A DNA stretch of 64,000 nucleotides from Actinoplanes sp. M2I2 (GTDB taxonomy: Bacteria > Actinomycetota > Actinomycetes > Mycobacteriales > Micromonosporaceae): assembly GCF_023544445.1 (NCBI RefSeq), contig NZ_JALPVJ010000031.1:1-64000 (forward strand). The letters run 5' to 3'. The position numbers and the translations under genes are program-made. The notes below the pieces were generated by a model. It made no database searches and was not told the origin of the DNA. It saw only the letters and a program-made list of their open reading frames with translations. Shown piece after piece: positions 1 to 8,191 of the stretch (the first letter of the stretch is position 1; every line of letters begins with the position of its first letter).

Positions 1-73
1 ACAACCATTACTGGCAAACACATCCGCCCGCACCACCAGGCACATCACCGACACACCTACCGCCCCAATCCAC

Positions 74-110
74 AACAGGGGTCGATCGGCTACGCCGATC
101 AACCCCTGTT
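74..110. terminator. Hairpin downstream of the HIT gene
   Basis: Arms AACAGGGGT (74-82) and ACCCCTGTT (102-110) pair perfectly. An inner GATCGGC/GCCGATC stem lies around a TAC loop, with one mismatch between the two stems. It sits just past the stop of the leftward HIT gene. The rightward side ends in a short TTT. It is probably a bidirectional terminator shared with a gene outside the window. Bases 1-73 hold no gene I can support. Confidence 0.6.
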
Positions 111-123
111 TAACACCAGTCAC

Positions 124-660
124 CTAGGCCGGCCACGCCTCGACGATTAGCTTGCGGGTGTCGTCGAGCAACTGGGGCAGCACCTTGGTGCGGCTCACCA
201 CCGACATGAAGTTGGCGTCGCCGCCCCACCGGGGCACCACGTGCTGGTGCAGGTGGGCGGCGATGCCCGCACCGGCCACGGCGCCCTGGTTCATCCCCAG
301 GTTGAAGCCGTGCGGGCTGCTCACCGAGCGGATCACCCGCATCGCCGTCCGGGTGAAGGCGGCGACCTCGGCGGTCTCGTCGTCGGTGAGGTCGGTGTAG
401 TCGGCGACGTGCCGGTAGGGGCAGACCATCAGGTGCCCCGGGTTGTACGGATAGAGGTTGAGCACCGCGAACACCAGCTCACCACGCGCGACGACGAGCG
501 TGCCGTTCCCGGGCGCCTGGCAGAACGGGCAGCCCGACGGCTTCTCGTACCCGCCCTCGGGCTGCTCCTCGCCGGTGACGTAGCCCAGCCGGTGCGGTGT
601 CCACAGCCGATCCAGCCCGTCGGGGTCCCCGGTGCCGGCGTACCGGTCGTCGTCGCTCAC
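124..660 (-). CDS. HIT-family hydrolase, Ap4A phosphorylase-like
   Basis: A 178-residue cytosolic nucleotide-binding protein of the histidine-triad superfamily. The triad HLHQH is at residues 136-140, followed by VVPRW. A CPFC pair at 44-47 is the kind of zinc-binding site seen in actinobacterial HIT proteins. The NPGHLMV stretch near 73-79 is typical of the nucleotide-binding strand. Length and layout match the mycobacterial diadenosine-tetraphosphate phosphorylase group, so a role in Ap4A turnover is likely but not proven. Start is the ATG of MSDDDRYAG. It stands alone, running away from the next gene. Confidence 0.88.
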   Translation of the reverse strand: MSDDDRYAGTGDPDGLDRLWTPHRLGYVTGEEQPEGGYEKPSGCPFCQAPGNGTLVVARGELVFAVLNLYPYNPGHLMVCPYRHVADYTDLTDDETAEVAAFTRTAMRVIRSVSSPHGFNLGMNQGAVAGAGIAAHLHQHVVPRWGGDANFMSVVSRTKVLPQLLDDTRKLIVEAWPA

Positions 661-698
661 AGGCCGAGCTTAGGGGGCGGACGGGAAGGCGGCACCGA

Positions 699-1613
699 TC
701 ATCCGGCGGTGGCTGCGGCCAGCCAGGCGGGCAGCGGCTCGCGGGCCGACCGCCAGGCCGCGGGGATGCCGTCGGCGCCGGTGTAGGCCGCGACGATGCC
801 GCCGGCGATCGCGCAGGTGGTGTCCACGTCGCCGCCGGCCCGTACGCAGGCCCGGATCGCGGCCGGATAGTCGTCGAGGAACCGATCGGCCACCCAGACG
901 GCGAACGGCACGGTGTCGCGGGCCAGCGCCCGGGCGCCGGTGCCCAGCTCACGGGCCGCCTCGATCGGATCGGTCAACCGGCCGGCCACCCGCAGACCGT
1001 CGCGGACGCGGCCCTCGGGCGTGTGGGTGGTCACCGCGCGCAGCAGAGCGGGCCGGCGCCCGTCGAGCCGGCCGGCGGTCGCGACGGCCGCGGCCACCGT
1101 GACCGCCACTCCCCCGGCGATGCCCTCGGGGTGGGCGTGGGTGACCTCGGCGGCGCGGACGCCCTGGGCCGCCGCGTGCGCGATCGAGTCGGCGTGCCAG
1201 GCGCCGAGCGGGGCGGCCCGCATGGCGGCGCCGTTGCCGGCCGAGCCCTGCCCGTCGAAGGCCGCGGCCGCCGCGATCGGCCAGGGCAGCCCGTCGCGGA
1301 TCTCGCGGAGCAGCCCGGCGGCGCCGGAGCCGTAGCCCCGGGCGGGATCGTGCCGGCGGCCCAGCTCGTCGGCGAACGCGTCGCGATCGAAGTCACCCTC
1401 AGCGAGCACGGTGATCAGGCAGCACGCCTGTTCGGTGTCGTCGGTCCACGACCACGGCGCGGGCGGGACGCCGGCCGGATCGCCCGCGTCCGCGAACGAG
1501 CCGAGCGGGCCGGCCGAGCTGAGCTGTGCGCCCAGCGCGTCACCGACGCTCAGGCCGGTCAGGCTCTCGAGCGCCAGCGCCAGGCGCGTACCGGGAAAAA
1601 GTATGAATGACAT
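699..1613 (-). CDS. ADP-ribosylglycohydrolase family protein
   Basis: About 304 residues. GLSVGDALGAQ near residues 20-30 and WTDDTEQA near 56-63 are the N-terminal signature and the Mg-binding TDD of ADP-ribosyl-glycohydrolases. The C-terminal GGDVDTTCAIAGG supplies the second metal site. The family removes ADP-ribose from arginine (DraG/ARH-type) or from other acceptors; the substrate cannot be told here. I place the start at the ATG at 1613 (MSFILFPG), because an in-frame upstream extension lacks family features. The next gene rightward is divergent, leaving a shared promoter region of about 96 bp. Confidence 0.85.
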   Translation of the reverse strand: MSFILFPGTRLALALESLTGLSVGDALGAQLSSAGPLGSFADAGDPAGVPPAPWSWTDDTEQACCLITVLAEGDFDRDAFADELGRRHDPARGYGSGAAGLLREIRDGLPWPIAAAAAFDGQGSAGNGAAMRAAPLGAWHADSIAHAAAQGVRAAEVTHAHPEGIAGGVAVTVAAAVATAGRLDGRRPALLRAVTTHTPEGRVRDGLRVAGRLTDPIEAARELGTGARALARDTVPFAVWVADRFLDDYPAAIRACVRAGGDVDTTCAIAGGIVAAYTGADGIPAAWRSAREPLPAWLAAATAG

Positions 1614-1709
1614 CGGCACAACGGATGGTAATCGGTTACCCATAGTGATCGAAGGGTGTCCCTGCATCACCGGTTAGGCCCTGCTTGCCAAGGGCAGTAC
1701 CTTCTTCGC

Positions 1710-2399
1710 ATGGCCACGGTGTTGCTCGTCGAAGACGATCACGTCGTGCGTGGCGCCATGCTCCGCTCGCTCGCCGACCGGGGGCATGCCGTGCACGCCG
1801 TCGGCACGGCGCTGGACGCGCTGCGCCGGGTCGCCGCCGAGACCCCCGACCTGGTCGTGCTCGACCTCGGGCTGCCCGACCTCGACGGCTCCGACGCGCT
1901 GCGCATGCTGCGGGGCATCACCGACGTGCCCATCATCATCGCCACCGCGCGGGACGACGAGCAGACCGTCGTCCGGCTGCTGCGGGCCGGCGCCGACGAC
2001 TACATGGTCAAGCCGTTCACCGGCGCCCACCTCGACGCCCGCATCTCCACCGTGCTGCGCCGGGTGGGCCGGGCCAGCCGCACGGCCCAGCCGGCCGTGC
2101 ACGAGGTCGGCGAGCTGCGGGTCGACGTCGGTGAGCGCAGCGCCACCCTGGCCGATCAGCCGCTCGCGCTGACCCGCAAGGAGTTCGACCTGCTGGCCTA
2201 CCTGGCGGCACGCCCGGGCCGGGTGGTGTCGCGACGCGAGCTGTTGGAGGAGGTATGGCGACAGCCATCGGTCGGCGAGGACCAGACGATCGACGTGCAT
2301 CTGTACTGGCTACGCCGGAAACTGGGCGAGTCCGCGGCGAAACCTCGCTACCTGCGCACCGTGCGGGGGGTCGGATTCCGGTTGGTGGCGCCGGACTGA
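1710..2399 (+). CDS. OmpR/PhoB-family response regulator
   Basis: A 229-residue two-component response regulator. The receiver domain covers about residues 1-115, with acidic pair E8-D9-D10, phosphoacceptor D52 (VLDLGLPD) and the conserved lysine in VKPF near 101. The C-terminal half is a winged-helix DNA-binding domain of the Trans_reg_C type (LTRKEFDLLAYLA, RRELLEEVW, VRGVGFRL). Its 3-prime end overlaps the kinase reading frame, so the two are co-transcribed and probably translationally coupled. Start ATG at 1710 begins MATVLLVED; longer in-frame starts add non-family residues. Confidence 0.92.
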   Translation: MATVLLVEDDHVVRGAMLRSLADRGHAVHAVGTALDALRRVAAETPDLVVLDLGLPDLDGSDALRMLRGITDVPIIIATARDDEQTVVRLLRAGADDYMVKPFTGAHLDARISTVLRRVGRASRTAQPAVHEVGELRVDVGERSATLADQPLALTRKEFDLLAYLAARPGRVVSRRELLEEVWRQPSVGEDQTIDVHLYWLRRKLGESAAKPRYLRTVRGVGFRLVAPD

Positions 2400-3802
2400 G
2401 AGGCCGCCTGGCCTACATCACCGCCGCGACCACCGCCGTCGCCGCTCTCGCGTTCCTCGTCCCGCTCGGCTTCGAGCTGCGCCACGACCACCGCGAACAG
2501 GTGATCGGCGCGGCCGAGCGGCAGAGCTCGCGCATCGTCGGCGCGCTCTCGGCCGGGGCCGGCGCCAAGGGGCTGGCCGCGGCCCGGGCCGGCGTCAGCG
2601 ACCGGGTCACCGTGTACGCCCCGGGTGCGACCGCGGCGGCCGGCGGCCGGGCCCCGGGCGACGAGGTGCGGCACGCCGCGAGCAGCGGCTCGACCGTGAC
2701 CGAGGACGTCGACGGCGGCCTGGTCCGGCTCGAGCCCATCACGGTCGCCGGCCGTACGTCGGTGGTCGAGGTCTTCGTCCCGGACAGCGACCTCGAAGGC
2801 GCGGGCGGTGACTGGTGGCTGCTCTTCGGCATCGCGCTGGTCCTGGTCGCCGGCAGCGTCATCGTGGTCGACCGGCTCGCCCGCGGCGCCGTCAACTCGG
2901 CCCGCAACCTGGTCCACGCGGCGATGGCCGTCGGCGGCGGCGACCTCGGCGTCCGCATCCAGCCGTCCGGCCCCCGCGAGCTGGCCGAGGCCGGGTACGC
3001 CTTCAACCGGATGGCCGACCGCCTGGTCACCTCGCGCACCAACGAGCGGGAGATGGTCGCCGACCTGTCCCACCGGCTGCGCACGCCGCTGACCGCGCTG
3101 CGCCTCGACGCCGAGGCGCTCGACCCCGACGACACCCAGATCATCAGCCTCAGCCCCGACGAGATCGACCGCCGGCGCGGCATCCGGCGCATCCGCCAGG
3201 CCATCGTCACGCTCGAGGGCGAGGTCAACCAACTGATCAACACCACCCGCAAGGCGGTCGCGGCCCAGGTCGCGGCCGCGCCCGAGACCGGGGTGTGCGA
3301 TGTCAGCGAGATCGTGCGGGAGCGGATGACCTTCTGGTCGGCGCTGGCCGGCGACCAGAACCGCAACTATCGGGTGGTCGGCGCGCAGATGCGCATCCCG
3401 GTCCCGGTCGCCCGGGCCGAACTGGCCGCGGCCCTGGACGCGATTCTCGGTAATGTGTTCCGCTACACCCCCCAGGGAACGGCGTTCGAGGTGGGCATCT
3501 CACGGCGTGACGGCTGGGTCGCCGTGCGTGTCGACGATGCCGGGCCCGGCATCGAAGATCCGGAGAAGGCAATGCAGCGTGGCCAGAGCGACCAGGGTTC
3601 GACGGGGCTCGGGCTCGACATCGCCCGTCGCGCGGCGCAGTCCGCGGGCGGCTCGGTCAGTCTCGACCGCGCGGCCATGGGCGGGGCCAGCGTCGTGATG
3701 CTGTTCGCCGACGCCGAGGCGACGCCGAAACAGGCGAGCCGGTTCGGTCTGGTCGGGCGTCTGGCCCGGGAGCGCGCGGGCCGCCCTGCCCGATCCGAGT
3801 GA
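2255..3802 (+). CDS. Sensor histidine kinase, partner of the OmpR-type regulator
   Basis: Membrane sensor kinase with two transmembrane segments (about residues 52-73 and 187-206 counting from 2255), a roughly 110-residue extracytoplasmic sensor region, HAMP, then HisKA with phospho-accepting H273 in ADLSHRLRTPLTA. The HATPase_c domain shows N-box GNVFRYTP, then DDAGPGIED and GSTGLGLDIARR. The start is uncertain. The only standard start in frame upstream of the first membrane helix is ATG 2255, deep inside the regulator gene. A CTG at 2396, overlapping the regulator stop, gives a more natural N-terminus (LRGRLAYIT). Signal sensed is unknown. Confidence 0.85.
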   Translation: MATAIGRRGPDDRRASVLATPETGRVRGETSLPAHRAGGRIPVGGAGLRGRLAYITAATTAVAALAFLVPLGFELRHDHREQVIGAAERQSSRIVGALSAGAGAKGLAAARAGVSDRVTVYAPGATAAAGGRAPGDEVRHAASSGSTVTEDVDGGLVRLEPITVAGRTSVVEVFVPDSDLEGAGGDWWLLFGIALVLVAGSVIVVDRLARGAVNSARNLVHAAMAVGGGDLGVRIQPSGPRELAEAGYAFNRMADRLVTSRTNEREMVADLSHRLRTPLTALRLDAEALDPDDTQIISLSPDEIDRRRGIRRIRQAIVTLEGEVNQLINTTRKAVAAQVAAAPETGVCDVSEIVRERMTFWSALAGDQNRNYRVVGAQMRIPVPVARAELAAALDAILGNVFRYTPQGTAFEVGISRRDGWVAVRVDDAGPGIEDPEKAMQRGQSDQGSTGLGLDIARRAAQSAGGSVSLDRAAMGGASVVMLFADAEATPKQASRFGLVGRLARERAGRPARSE

Positions 3803-3951
3803 AGCGGGCCGGGTTCTTGCTTAGATCTGTATTAAAGGCGTTCCGCTCGCCGGGCCGGACTGGCAAGGTTCCCACCGATCCCATCCGGCTTCCCGGTTCC
3901 CCGCCCGCGAACGTGAACCGGCGAAGCTCCCGCGCCAGGCAAGGAGAGGTC

Positions 3952-6153
3952 TTGTCCACGCACCGCCGGACGGAACCGCGGGGGCACCGCCGGGCCGTTT
4001 CCCGGCAGCCCCACCGGTTGCTGCCGGTCGTCCTCGGGCTGGCGCTGCTCGGCGTCGGCGGCGTGGTCGGCCCGAGCGTGGTGGAGAGCGTCTCGGACGG
4101 CCCCGGTTCACGGAGCCTCTCGCTGACCTCCGTGCCGGCCGACAAGCCCGACCAGGGTCTGGTCTACGACGGGCTCAAGCCGGCCAAGGCGGGCACGCTG
4201 TGCGCGGGATCGTACGAACTGGACCAGCAGAACTGCACGCACGGCCCGGACAGCGCGCCGGCCGGGCTGCAGGTGCGCCGGGATGTCACCCCGGTCACCG
4301 CGAAGGCGCCCGAGCCCCGGCCGCCGGTCCGCGAGAGCGCCGCGGCCACCCCGACCGACGCCGAGATCGCCCGCGACGAGGGCGGCAGCGCGCTGACCGC
4401 CGACGCGCCGGCCCTGGTGCCCGACGCGGCCCCCGGCGAGGCCGACTTCATCATGGGCGCGCACGACGTGGCCTGCGAGGGCGACGGGCGCGCGGGCAAG
4501 CGCGTCCAGGTGCTCTATCTGCACGAGTTCGGCACTCCCAGCCGCTACACCGACTTCCTCGGGTCGATCCGCACCTGGTCGTCCGGTGTCGACCAGACCT
4601 TCGACGAGAGCGCGGGCGAGACCGGCGGCTCACGCCACGTGCGCTTCGTGACCACCCCGCAGTGCCGGGTCGACGTCTCCGAGGTCGAGCTGCCGGCCGG
4701 CGGGCTCACCTCGTTCACCCGCAACATCGACGAGCTGCGCAAGCTCGGCTACAACCGCACCGACCGCAAATACCTGATCTTCGCGGACGCGAACGTGTAC
4801 TGCGGCATCGCGACCTACATCGCCGACCGCCGTCCCGGGCTGGGCAACCGCAACAACGGCGGCCCCTCGTACGGCCGGGTCGACGCCGGCTGCTGGAGCT
4901 CGGCGATGGCCGCCCACGAGCTCACCCACACCCTGGGCGCGGCCCTGATCGACTCGCCCAACTCGAGTGGCGCGGGTGGCTGTCTCGACGAGCACGATCT
5001 GCTCTGCGGGCCCGACCGCTCGGGCAAGAAGGTGCGCACGGCCTGCCCCAAGAAGCACGAGACGCGGCTCGACTGCAACCACGACGACTACTTCAACACC
5101 AACCCGAAGCCCGGCAGCTATCTCGACGAGAACTGGAACGTCGCGAAGAGCGAGTTCCTGCTGCGCGGCGACGGCGGCGACGACATCCCGGACGCCGGTG
5201 GCGCCCCTCAGCCGACCACGCCGCCGAGCTCCGCTCCGGCCGAGCCCGCTCCGAGTCCCAGCGTGAGCGCCCAGCCCTCGCCGGCCGTGACCGGGACGGC
5301 CCCGGCCGACAGCGGCGAGGTTCCGCCCTCACCCGAGGTGGGCCCGAGCGAGTCGGCCCCGGCCGGCGAGCCGGGCGCCGAGCCCACCGCGCCGGTCGAG
5401 ACCCCGGCCCCCGAGGTGCCCGAGGTGCCGGTGGCGGCGACCACGGCGCCGCCGGCCAAGCCCGCGAAGAGCGTGACCGCCGAGCCGGTGCAGGCGGTGC
5501 TCGAGGTGCGCGACGCGACCAGCGGCTCGGTCCGGCTCACCTGGAGCGCCGCCTCGGCCACGGCCACCTACCAGGTGTCGGTGGAGGGACAGCCGGTCGC
5601 CACCACCAAGGCCACCCGGGCCCGGCTGATCGGCCTCAAGCCCGACGCGAAGTACCGGGTGATCATCAAGTCGGGCAGCCGGTACACCGCGCGGGCCACG
5701 GCCGAGACGGCGCCCGCGGCCCGTCCGGCCCAGAACTCCTGGTTCACGCTGACCAACGCGCTCACCGGCGGCGCGGCCGACCTCTACGGCGCCCGTACCG
5801 CGCTCGGCACCCCGGTGACCCTCGACGGTGGCAGCGACGACGACGCCCAGCAGCAGTGGAAGCTGGTGCCGGCCGGCAAGAAGAGCTACACGCTGGTCTC
5901 GCGGGCCACCGGCAAATGCGTCGGCCCGGTCGGCGGCCGGCCCGTCGCCGGTGCGCCGCTGGTGCAGACGGCCTGCGACGGCAGCGCGGCCCGGTGGGTG
6001 CTGCAGGCCTCGGCGTACGGCTTCACCCTGCGGACGGCCGAGGGCGACCTCGTGGCCGGCGTGGGCGATCAGCGCTTCGGCGCGCACCGCGTGCTCGTCC
6101 TGCAGACGGGCAGCGGTCAGCGTTACCAGAGTTGGACGGCGGTTCCCGACTAG
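3952..6153 (+). CDS. Secreted HExxH metalloprotease-like protein with FnIII and ricin-type lectin domains
   Basis: I choose the TTG at 3952 because AAGGAG lies five bases upstream. This gives 733 residues with an arginine-rich N-terminus and one hydrophobic signal or anchor stretch near residues 20-40. A central domain carries HELTH at 322-326 and many cysteines, as in zinc metallopeptidases. A Pro/Ala/Glu/Ser-rich linker follows, then a fibronectin type III domain (about 508-588) and a C-terminal ricin-type beta-trefoil with repeated W/Q-containing strands (about 597-733). A likely role is extracellular protein or glycan-bound substrate degradation. The third zinc ligand expected after HExxHxxG is not where common families have it. 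Confidence 0.75.
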   Translation: MSTHRRTEPRGHRRAVSRQPHRLLPVVLGLALLGVGGVVGPSVVESVSDGPGSRSLSLTSVPADKPDQGLVYDGLKPAKAGTLCAGSYELDQQNCTHGPDSAPAGLQVRRDVTPVTAKAPEPRPPVRESAAATPTDAEIARDEGGSALTADAPALVPDAAPGEADFIMGAHDVACEGDGRAGKRVQVLYLHEFGTPSRYTDFLGSIRTWSSGVDQTFDESAGETGGSRHVRFVTTPQCRVDVSEVELPAGGLTSFTRNIDELRKLGYNRTDRKYLIFADANVYCGIATYIADRRPGLGNRNNGGPSYGRVDAGCWSSAMAAHELTHTLGAALIDSPNSSGAGGCLDEHDLLCGPDRSGKKVRTACPKKHETRLDCNHDDYFNTNPKPGSYLDENWNVAKSEFLLRGDGGDDIPDAGGAPQPTTPPSSAPAEPAPSPSVSAQPSPAVTGTAPADSGEVPPSPEVGPSESAPAGEPGAEPTAPVETPAPEVPEVPVAATTAPPAKPAKSVTAEPVQAVLEVRDATSGSVRLTWSAASATATYQVSVEGQPVATTKATRARLIGLKPDAKYRVIIKSGSRYTARATAETAPAARPAQNSWFTLTNALTGGAADLYGARTALGTPVTLDGGSDDDAQQQWKLVPAGKKSYTLVSRATGKCVGPVGGRPVAGAPLVQTACDGSAARWVLQASAYGFTLRTAEGDLVAGVGDQRFGAHRVLVLQTGSGQRYQSWTAVPD

Positions 6154-6168
6154 GCGGAAGGCAAGGCT

Positions 6169-6327
6169 GTGCGTGAGACTTTGGATCGGCCCCTGACCGA
6201 GCCCGAGGAGGGCCCGGCCAGGTTCAATCGGCGGCGGCTCGTGCGCTGGGTCTCTGTGCTCACCATCGGCATCGTGGTGGTGCTCGCGATCTGGCAGGAC
6301 CCGCTCTACGCGCTACGGGCGGTGTAG
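6169..6327 (+). CDS. Small single-pass membrane protein
   Basis: A 52-codon frame starting with GTG, 15 bases after the protease-like gene stops. The N-terminal half is charged and ends in NRRRLVRW. One hydrophobic helix (VSVLTIGIVVVLAIW) follows, then a short tail. The positive-inside layout suggests a type II small membrane protein. A weak GGAAGG precedes the start. I do not recognise a family. Its placement suggests co-transcription with the secreted protein, but this could be a chance frame. Confidence 0.5.
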   Translation: MRETLDRPLTEPEEGPARFNRRRLVRWVSVLTIGIVVVLAIWQDPLYALRAV

Positions 6328-6334
6328 GCGCGGG

Positions 6335-7348
6335 CTACGCGTTGCGCGCGGCGTAGGCGTCGATCTCGGCGAGCAACCGGGCCTGACCGGACGAGTCGAG
6401 GAAGCTCTGCGAGACGGCCGCGCGGGCCAGATCGGCCACGCCGTCGTCGTCGAGGCCGAGCAGCCGCGCGGCCACCGCGTACTCGTTCTCGAGCGTGGTG
6501 CCGAACATCGGCGGATCGTCGGAGTTGATGCTGACCGGCACGCCCGCACCGACCAGCGTGGCCAGCGGGTGCTCGTCGAGCGAGGCGACCGCCCGGGTCC
6601 GCAGGTTCGACGTCGGGCTGATCTCGAGCGGGATGCGGTGCTCGGCCAGATAGGCCATGAGCGCCGGGTCCTGGGCGGCCGAGATGCCGTGCCCGATCCG
6701 CTCGGCCCCGAGCTCCCGCACCGCGTCCCAGATGGTCTGCGGGCCGGTGGTCTCGCCGGCGTGCGGCACGCTGTGCAGCCCGGCCGCGCGGGCCTGATCG
6801 AAGTACGGCTTGAACTGCGGCCGCGGCACCCCGATCTCGGGACCGCCCAACCCGAAACTGATCAGGCCCTCGGGTCGCTCCTCGAGGGCGATCGCCAGGG
6901 TCTGCTCGGCGGCGGCCAGACCGGCCTCGCCCGGGATGTCGAAGCACCAGCGCAGGTCGATCCCGAACTCGGTGAAGGCCCCGCGGCGGGCGTCCTCGAT
7001 CGCCTCGCAGAACGCCTTGGCCGGGATGCCGCGCTTGACGCTCGAGTACGGCGTGATGGTCAGCTCGGCGTAGCGGACCTGTTGCCGGGCCAGTTCGCGG
7101 GCGATCTCGAAGGTCAGCATGCGCACGTCCTCGTCGTCCCGGATGAGGTCGACAACGCTGAGGTAGACCTCGATGAAGTGCGCGAAGTCGCGGAACGCGA
7201 AGTAGTCGGCCAGCGCGGCCGGGTCGGCCGGCACCGGCGAGGAGCCCTCGTGCCGGGCGGCCAGTTCGGCCACGATGCGCGGCGAGGCCGAGCCCACGTG
7301 GTGCACGTGCAGCTCGGCCTTGGGCAGGCCGGCAATGAACGATGTCAC
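6335..7348 (-). CDS. add: Adenosine deaminase
   Basis: A 337-residue metal-dependent purine deaminase of the amidohydrolase fold, converting adenosine or deoxyadenosine to inosine forms. The zinc HxH pair is H14/H16 (ELHVHHVGS). Further signatures are VPHAGETTGP, ERIGHGISA and INSDDPPMFGT, supplying the catalytic Glu, His and Asp residues. The HHVGS form in place of HLDGS is one I recall from other actinobacterial members. The GTG start at 7348 overlaps the stop of the upstream methyltransferase (GTGA), so the pair is translationally coupled. Confidence 0.93.
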   Translation of the reverse strand: MTSFIAGLPKAELHVHHVGSASPRIVAELAARHEGSSPVPADPAALADYFAFRDFAHFIEVYLSVVDLIRDDEDVRMLTFEIARELARQQVRYAELTITPYSSVKRGIPAKAFCEAIEDARRGAFTEFGIDLRWCFDIPGEAGLAAAEQTLAIALEERPEGLISFGLGGPEIGVPRPQFKPYFDQARAAGLHSVPHAGETTGPQTIWDAVRELGAERIGHGISAAQDPALMAYLAEHRIPLEISPTSNLRTRAVASLDEHPLATLVGAGVPVSINSDDPPMFGTTLENEYAVAARLLGLDDDGVADLARAAVSQSFLDSSGQARLLAEIDAYAARNA

Positions 7349-8124
7349 CGTACGTCCCCTCCTGATGGGGCGGTCCTGGCCACCACGAAGACGCGGCGGA
7401 ACGGGAACGCGACGTGTTCCCCGGTCGCCGGGTAGGCGCCGGTCAGCTCCCGCGCGAGGTCGGCGCGGAACGACTGCCAAGCATTGTCGTCCAGCGCGGC
7501 CTTGACGGGACGCAACGCCGTGCCCTCCATCCAGCGCAGCACCGGGTGCTCGGGCCCGTCGACCGGCAGCAGATGCAGGTAGGTGGTCTCCCAGGCGTCG
7601 ACCTCGGCGCCGGCACCGGTGAGCAACGCCGCATACTCGGCGGGATCGCCGACCGGCGCCTCCCGCAGCACATCGCCGACGCCGTAACGCTTCCCGACCT
7701 CGCGCAGCAGCACGTGGGAGGGCGCGCCGAAGTTGCCCGGCACCTGCAGGGCGAGCCACGCCCCGGCCGGCAGGTCCCGGGCCCACCGGGTGAGCAGGTC
7801 GCGATGCCCGGGCACCCATTGCAGGGTCGCGTTGGTGACCAGCACGTCGACGTCGGGCTCCGGGTGCCAGTCCCGCACGTCGCCGACCCGGAACTCGGCC
7901 GGACCGCCGTGCGCGCGCGCCTTGGCGATCATCTCCGGTGAGGAGTCGACGCCGGTGACGCGTGCGCCGGGCCAGCGCCCGGCCAGGCTCAGGGTCAGCT
8001 CGCCGGGGCCGCAGCCCAGATCGACGACGGCCCGCGGCTCGCTCGCGCCGACGCGACCGAGCAGGTCGGCGAACGGGCGCGCGCGCTCGGCGCCGAAACG
8101 GCGGTACACGGCCGGATCCCACAT
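7345..8124 (-). CDS. tam: Trans-aconitate 2-methyltransferase-like SAM methyltransferase
   Basis: A 259-residue class I methyltransferase. MWDPAVYRRFGAERARPF at the N-terminus, the SAM-binding DLGCGPGELT, GVDSSPEMIA, and the VTNATLQWVPGH block match Tam, which methylates trans-aconitate to relieve aconitase inhibition. Length is typical for the family. It is the first gene of a leftward pair with adenosine deaminase (4-base overlap). Its start is 68 bp from the divergent aldo/keto reductase, with a palindrome between them. The metabolic link to adenosine deaminase is unclear. Confidence 0.85.
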   Translation of the reverse strand: MWDPAVYRRFGAERARPFADLLGRVGASEPRAVVDLGCGPGELTLSLAGRWPGARVTGVDSSPEMIAKARAHGGPAEFRVGDVRDWHPEPDVDVLVTNATLQWVPGHRDLLTRWARDLPAGAWLALQVPGNFGAPSHVLLREVGKRYGVGDVLREAPVGDPAEYAALLTGAGAEVDAWETTYLHLLPVDGPEHPVLRWMEGTALRPVKAALDDNAWQSFRADLARELTGAYPATGEHVAFPFRRVFVVARTAPSGGDVR

Positions 8125-8135
8125 GCGAACCTCCC

Positions 8136-8153
8136 AAACCGTACGTACGTTTT
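8136..8153. promoter_or_regulatory. Near-perfect 18-bp palindrome in divergent promoter region
   Basis: AAAC-CGTACGTACG-TTTT reads as a palindrome with a single mismatched pair (8139/8150). It lies between the divergent starts of the Tam-like gene (8124) and the aldo/keto reductase (8192). Such sites are common targets of TetR-type dimers; no regulator gene is adjacent. Confidence 0.5.
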
Positions 8154-8191
8154 GCATGCAGGTTACCGCAATCCCGGTAGTGTCGTCACTC

